A DNA stretch of 10,069 bases from a bacterium (GTDB lineage: Bacteria > Planctomycetota > J058 > JAJDCP01). This document shows positions 6,819-10,069 of the stretch, in pieces. The notes below the pieces were generated by a model. That model ran no database searches, was not told the origin of the DNA, and worked only from the letters and a program-made list of their open reading frames with translations. Numbering within the stretch: the first letter of the stretch is position 1; every line of letters begins with the position of its first letter. The stretch covers positions 1 through 10,069 of the forward strand of contig JAUIEM010000373.1 of assembly GCA_030428695.1 (NCBI GenBank). The letters run 5' to 3'. The position numbers were made by a program, and so were the translations under genes.

Positions 6819-7826
6819 ATGAAAGTGCGCACGCTGCTGCTCCCCCTGATCCTCGCGCTGGCCCTGCCGGCCTGGTCGCAGAAGACGGTCATCCGCACCG
6901 CGACCATCGTCCCGGACGGGACGCCCCTGATGAAGGCCCTGCGCGACATGGCCGCGGAGGTCACCGAGGCGACCGGCGGCGCGGTCGAGTTCAAGTTCTT
7001 CCCCGGCGGCACCATCGGCGACGAGAAGTTCGTGCTCGACAACATGCGCACGAACGTGATCCACGCGGCGGCCTTCACCGGCGTCGCCCTCGGTGAGGTC
7101 GTGCCCGAGGTGCGCATCCTCGAGATCCCCTGGTTCTATTCCTCGCTCGAGGAGACCGAGTACGTGCTCGGCGAGCTGTCCGAGCGCTTCGTCGGCCAGT
7201 TCGAGAACGAGGGCTTCGTGCACCTCGGCTGGAACATCGCCGGCTCGGTGTTCGTGTACTCCGCCGAGCGGGTGTCATCGGTCGAGGACATGAAGGAACG
7301 CAAGCCCTGGATCTGGGAAGGCGACCCGTTGTCCGAGGAGGTCTTCCGGCGCTTCGACATCAACCCGATCCCCGCCTCGCTGACCACGGTCCTGACCAGC
7401 CTCGAGACCGGCCTGGTCGACACCGTCTACAACACCCCCTCGGCGCTGATCGGGCTGCTCTGGCACGACCACGTCCGCTACGTGGTCGACTACCCGATCG
7501 TCAACGCGATCGGCGCCTTCGTGATGACCCAGGCGGCCTTCGACGGCATCCCCGAGGCGCACCGCGAGACAGTGCTGCGCATCTGCCGCGAGCGCTCCTC
7601 GGAGATCACCGATTTTCTCAAGGAAGAGAACGCCCGCGCCGTCGAGACGCTCGCCGAGCGCGGCGTCGAAGCCGTCGCCCCGGACCCGGACGACGCCGCC
7701 CTGTTCGACGAGAAGGGGCAGGAGGTCGCCGAGGCCTTGACCGGGACCCTGTGGGACGGCCGGCTGATGGAGCGCGTCCTCGACCTCGTCGACGACTTCC
7801 GCGCCGAGCACGGGATCGAAGAGTAG
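6819..7826 (+). CDS. dctP: TRAP transporter periplasmic solute-binding protein, DctP family
   Basis: The product is 335 residues, the usual length for the family. ATG at 6819 follows GGAGG (6810-6814). Residues 1-21 are a Sec signal peptide (basic MKVR, hydrophobic core, likely cleavage after AWSQ). DctP-family signs are the first strand IRTATIVPDGTPLMKAL, the FFPGGTIGDEKFVLDNMRTN segment (60-79), IPWFYSSLEETEYVL (103-117), and SLTTVLTSLETGLVDTVYN (187-205), the conserved late lobe motif. The protein would capture the solute in the periplasm and dock on DctQM. Where the family normally has KIRVP, with the Arg that salt-bridges a ligand carboxylate, this protein has K162-P-W164-I-W-E-G-D. Dicarboxylate or sialic acid binding is therefore unlikely by the standard mode. 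With TatT next door, a TatP-like ligand that is hydrophobic or not a simple carboxylate is the better guess. The ligand is unknown. Confidence 0.93.
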   Translation: MKVRTLLLPLILALALPAWSQKTVIRTATIVPDGTPLMKALRDMAAEVTEATGGAVEFKFFPGGTIGDEKFVLDNMRTNVIHAAAFTGVALGEVVPEVRILEIPWFYSSLEETEYVLGELSERFVGQFENEGFVHLGWNIAGSVFVYSAERVSSVEDMKERKPWIWEGDPLSEEVFRRFDINPIPASLTTVLTSLETGLVDTVYNTPSALIGLLWHDHVRYVVDYPIVNAIGAFVMTQAAFDGIPEAHRETVLRICRERSSEITDFLKEENARAVETLAERGVEAVAPDPDDAALFDEKGQEVAEALTGTLWDGRLMERVLDLVDDFRAEHGIEE

Positions 7827-7832
7827 CGCCCT

Positions 7833-7875
7833 CGCGCGCCCGCTCCCGGGCCCTCCGGGAGCCTGTCGGCGCGCG
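7833..7875 (+). promoter_or_regulatory. Nested intercistronic stem-loop between dctP and dctQ
   Basis: The outer arms CGCGCGCC (7833-7840) and GGCGCGCG (7868-7875) are perfectly complementary. They enclose perfectly complementary inner arms GCTCCCGG (7842-7849) and CCGGGAGC (7855-7862) with a 5-base loop. The internal bulge is one base on the left and five on the right. It occupies most of the 67-base gap, just after the dctP stop. The following bases are TCCCCTTT, not a proper U-tract, so it is more likely an mRNA-stabilising or attenuating element than a full terminator. Confidence 0.7.
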
Positions 7876-7893
7876 TCCCCTTTCGGAGAACCG

Positions 7894-8955
7894 ATGAGCG
7901 ACACGCCGCGGCGTCCCCACATCTTCGCCGACCTGCGAGCGGCCGACCGGATGATCGCCCGGGTCGAGATCCTCGCCCTGGTCGTGTTGATCACCGGGCT
8001 CGTCCTGCTCTACGTCACCAACATCGTCCTGCGCGTCGGCTGGCGGATGAACATCGCCTGGCTCGAGACCCTGCTCAAGCCGGCGGTGCTGTGGATCGGC
8101 CTGATCGGCGCCAGCCTCGCCACCCGCGAGTCGCGGCACATCAGCGTCGAGGCGGTGTCGAAGTTCTCCGATGCGAAGAGCGCGCGGGTGATCGCCTTCT
8201 TCGTCAACCTGTTCGCCGGCGTCGTCGTGCTGCTGCTCGCGATCGTCGCCTTGCTGTTCTTCCTCGACGCGGCCGATGAGTCCCCGGACTTCGAGACCGG
8301 CCGCGAGCGCATGACCGAGGTCTTCGCCCACCTCGACAGCGCGGCCGTGCTACTCGACGCCGCCCCGGAGGGAGAGGTCGAGCGCGCCTGGCTGCGGGCC
8401 CTGGAGAAGGAGAACACGCGGGCCCTCGACGCCCTCGCGCTCGCCGAATCGGAGCTCAAGCCGCAGCCGAAGGTGTTCGCCGACGTGCTGTACCTCGACC
8501 TGCCGAACAGCGGGCCCTTCCCGGAGAGCTGGCTCGACGTCGAGAAGACGACCTTCGAGATCGGCTACCGGGTGCGCAAGTGGCAGGTCTTCGTGATCCT
8601 GCCGATCTCCCTGTTCATCATGGCCTTCCGCTTCTTCCTGCACCTGCTCGACGGTGTGGGAACCGGCCCGGGCAGCCGCCTCGGGCGCTGGGCGGACGCC
8701 TTCGACCGCGGGCTCGCCGTGCACGACAAGGGCGAGGCGGAGAAGCCCGATGACGGGGAGGGCGCCGCGGAGGACGAGCCGCCTGGGGCCCCGGCCGAGG
8801 CCTCGCCGCTCGACACCGGAGCCCCCGACGGGGCGGAGAACGAGCGCGCGGACGCCTCGGCTCCAGGGACGGAAGGGGAGGGGAGCGCGGACGCGCCTCC
8901 ACAGACCGACGGGGGCGCGGACGCCTCCGACGCCACCGAGGAGGATGCGCGATGA
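7894..8955 (+). CDS. dctQ: TRAP transporter small permease DctQ, enlarged
   Basis: The product is 353 residues against about 160-200 for typical DctQ. ATG at 7894 follows GGAG (7885-7888). Four hydrophobic helices are visible at about 25-48, 55-78, 98-124 and 229-252, with the family's W-rich second helix (ETLLKPAVLWIGLIGASLATRESRHI around 58-83). DctQ is known to have both termini in the cytoplasm, and the basic RESRH...KSAR loop agrees with this. The long stretch 125-228 between helices 3 and 4 would then be periplasmic; it is acidic and helical in its first half (EVERAWLRALEKENTRALDALALAESEL). After helix 4, residues 253-353 form a disordered-looking tail rich in Ala, Asp, Glu, Gly and Pro, in the cytoplasm. 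DctQ forms a complex with DctM. The gene lies between dctP and dctM and overlaps dctM by four bases. Confidence 0.9.
   Translation: MSDTPRRPHIFADLRAADRMIARVEILALVVLITGLVLLYVTNIVLRVGWRMNIAWLETLLKPAVLWIGLIGASLATRESRHISVEAVSKFSDAKSARVIAFFVNLFAGVVVLLLAIVALLFFLDAADESPDFETGRERMTEVFAHLDSAAVLLDAAPEGEVERAWLRALEKENTRALDALALAESELKPQPKVFADVLYLDLPNSGPFPESWLDVEKTTFEIGYRVRKWQVFVILPISLFIMAFRFFLHLLDGVGTGPGSRLGRWADAFDRGLAVHDKGEAEKPDDGEGAAEDEPPGAPAEASPLDTGAPDGAENERADASAPGTEGEGSADAPPQTDGGADASDATEEDAR
8845..8928 (+). repeat. Short imperfect direct repeats in the dctQ tail
   Basis: GCGCGGACGC followed by C/T-rich bases appears three times, at about 8846, 8885 and 8915, encoding ADAS/ADAP-type units in the DctQ C-terminal tail (near ERADAS, SADAPP and GADASD). 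This suggests the tail grew by slippage or duplication. Confidence 0.45.
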
Positions 8956-10069
8956 AGCAGAAGCTGATCGCCGTGCTGCTCGCCGGGGTGAGCGCCGGGC
9001 TGCTGCTCGGGCCGGCCCCCGGCGTCGGCATCACCCTGCTCGGGATCGTGTACGCGCTGCTCGGCGCGCCCCTGTTCTGCGTGATCGGGCTGACCACGCT
9101 GATCTCCATGTACACCCTCGACGCGGGGGAGTTCAGCACCTTCCTCGGCCAGGGCGCCCTGCAGATCATCGGCGCGCCGGTCTCGAAGATCGCCGCGGAG
9201 CCGCTGTTCCTCACCATTCCGCTGTTCACCTTCGCCGGCTACGTGCTGTCGGAGGCGCGCACCCCGAAGCGCCTGGTCGAGCTGTCCCAGGCGATGCTCG
9301 GCTGGCTGCCCGGCGGCTTCGCGGTCGTGGCGGTCGCGACCTGCGCCTTCTTCACCGCCTTCACCGGCGCCTCCGGGGTGACGATCATCGCCCTCGGGGG
9401 GCTCCTGTACCCGGTGCTGAAGGCGCAGAAGTACCCCGACCGCTTCAACCTCGGGCTGCTGACCACCTGCGGCAGCCTCGGGCTGTTGTTTCCTCCCAGC
9501 CTGCCGCTGATCCTCTACGCGGTGATCGCGACGCTGAGCGGGCGGGCGCTGTCCGGCGGCCAGGTCGAGGTGCAGGAGCTGTTCATCGCCGGCATCGTGC
9601 CCGGAGTGCTGCTCGTGCTGATCATGGGCGCCCGCGGCATCTGGGTCGGCTTCAAGCAAAAGGTGCCGACCACCCGGCTCTCCCTGCGGAAGATCGTGCG
9701 CGCGCTCTTGATCTCGAGCCTCGAGATCGCGATCCCCTTCATCATCCTGTACCTGATCTTCGCGGGCATCTGCACGCCGAGCGAGGTCGCCGGGGTGGTC
9801 GCGCTCTACGTCGTCGTGATCGAGTGCTTCGTCTACCGCGACGTCAAGCTCCGCGCGCTGCCGCGGCTGATCAAGGACAGCATGGTGCTGGTCGGCGGCA
9901 TCACGATCATCCTGATGATGGCGACCGCGATGACCGGCGTGTTGGTGCTGCAGGAGGTGCCGCAGAAGATCCTCGCCAACATCGAGGGGCTGTTCTCGAG
10001 CCCGTGGACCTTCCTGCTCGCGCTGAACGGCTTCCTGTTGATCGTCGGCTGCCTGATGGACATCTTCAG
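8952..10069 (+). CDS. dctM: TRAP transporter large permease DctM (3' partial)
   Basis: ATG at 8952 overlaps the dctQ stop as ATGA, with GAGGAGGA (8938-8945) six bases upstream, so translation is coupled. In all, 372 codons are visible before the right edge; the family is usually about 425-460 residues, so roughly the last helices are missing. The product is almost entirely hydrophobic helices. DctM hallmarks are PLFLTIPLFTFAGYVLSEA (84-102), the hairpin motif FFTAFTGASGVTIIALGGLL (133-152), and GSLGLLFPPSLPLILYAVIA (174-193), the segment that shapes the sodium and substrate sites in solved TRAP permeases. It is the ion-transporter superfamily subunit that moves the solute with sodium by an elevator mechanism. 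The N-terminus (MKQKLIAVLLAGVSAGLLLG) is a somewhat long first helix before the usual GAPLFCVIGL start region. Confidence 0.92.
   Translation, partial: MKQKLIAVLLAGVSAGLLLGPAPGVGITLLGIVYALLGAPLFCVIGLTTLISMYTLDAGEFSTFLGQGALQIIGAPVSKIAAEPLFLTIPLFTFAGYVLSEARTPKRLVELSQAMLGWLPGGFAVVAVATCAFFTAFTGASGVTIIALGGLLYPVLKAQKYPDRFNLGLLTTCGSLGLLFPPSLPLILYAVIATLSGRALSGGQVEVQELFIAGIVPGVLLVLIMGARGIWVGFKQKVPTTRLSLRKIVRALLISSLEIAIPFIILYLIFAGICTPSEVAGVVALYVVVIECFVYRDVKLRALPRLIKDSMVLVGGITIILMMATAMTGVLVLQEVPQKILANIEGLFSSPWTFLLALNGFLLIVGCLMDIF

Noticed and set aside
5846..7117. Minus-strand open frame opposite tatT and dctP
   Set aside because: It has no recognisable domain, overlaps two well-supported genes, and shows the typical antisense pattern of GC-rich codons.
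7833..7883. Canonical rho-independent terminator after dctP
   Set aside because: The stem is strong, but the following TCCCCTTT is not a U-tract and the operon clearly continues into dctQ and dctM.
7618..9659. Minus-strand open frames opposite dctQ and dctM, rich in Asp, Gln, Glu and His
   Set aside because: The composition is the expected reverse reading of hydrophobic helices in GC-rich code. They have no ribosome sites or motifs.

Overview
The window is a very GC-rich bacterial segment. Nearly every third codon position is G or C, and long accidental open frames lie antisense to the real genes. No rRNA, tRNA, CRISPR array or insertion sequence is visible. Three features together resemble Planctomycetota: a TPR/HEAT repeat protein with beta-sandwich C-terminal domains, an overlapping sigma-70-like factor of the kind often paired with Ser/Thr kinases, and the extreme GC content. 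This placement is an inference. A myxobacterial or other deep-branching high-GC lineage is also possible.

Region 1 (2-3546, plus strand) is a two-gene unit. The first gene is the C-terminal 913 residues of a large protein whose start lies outside the window: TPR repeats, then a HEAT-like helical solenoid, then two jelly-roll-like beta domains. Its stop codon overlaps the GTG start of an ECF-like sigma factor (GTGA, 4 bases), so the two are probably translationally coupled. The missing N-terminus may be a protein kinase, but this cannot be seen here.

Region 2 (3631-5457, minus strand) is a single gene, convergent with the sigma factor. It encodes a 608-residue soluble alpha/beta hydrolase with three spaced motifs like those of DUF2235/Tle1-type phospholipases: an N-terminal NGTG, a GWSRG nucleophile elbow with an AIDP motif, and FPGKH. 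Its base composition is visibly less GC-rich than its neighbours and its product is rich in Lys, Asp and aromatic residues.

Region 3 (5458-5893) is a 436-base divergent intergenic stretch. It holds a good sigma-70-type promoter facing right (TTGACC, 16 bases, TATCAT) and two short perfect hairpins.

Region 4 (5894-10069, plus strand) is a four-gene TRAP transporter operon of the TPR-associated (TPAT) type: tatT lipoprotein, dctP periplasmic binding protein, dctQ small permease and dctM large permease, which runs off the right edge. The binding protein has Trp where the carboxylate-binding Arg is expected, which argues for an atypical ligand. The small permease is twice the usual size, with a roughly 100-residue insert predicted to be periplasmic and a 100-residue acidic tail. 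A 16-bp nested inverted repeat sits between dctP and dctQ and is a candidate for differential expression of binding protein over permease. The operon would let TatT and DctP capture a ligand outside the inner membrane and pass it to the DctQM permease.
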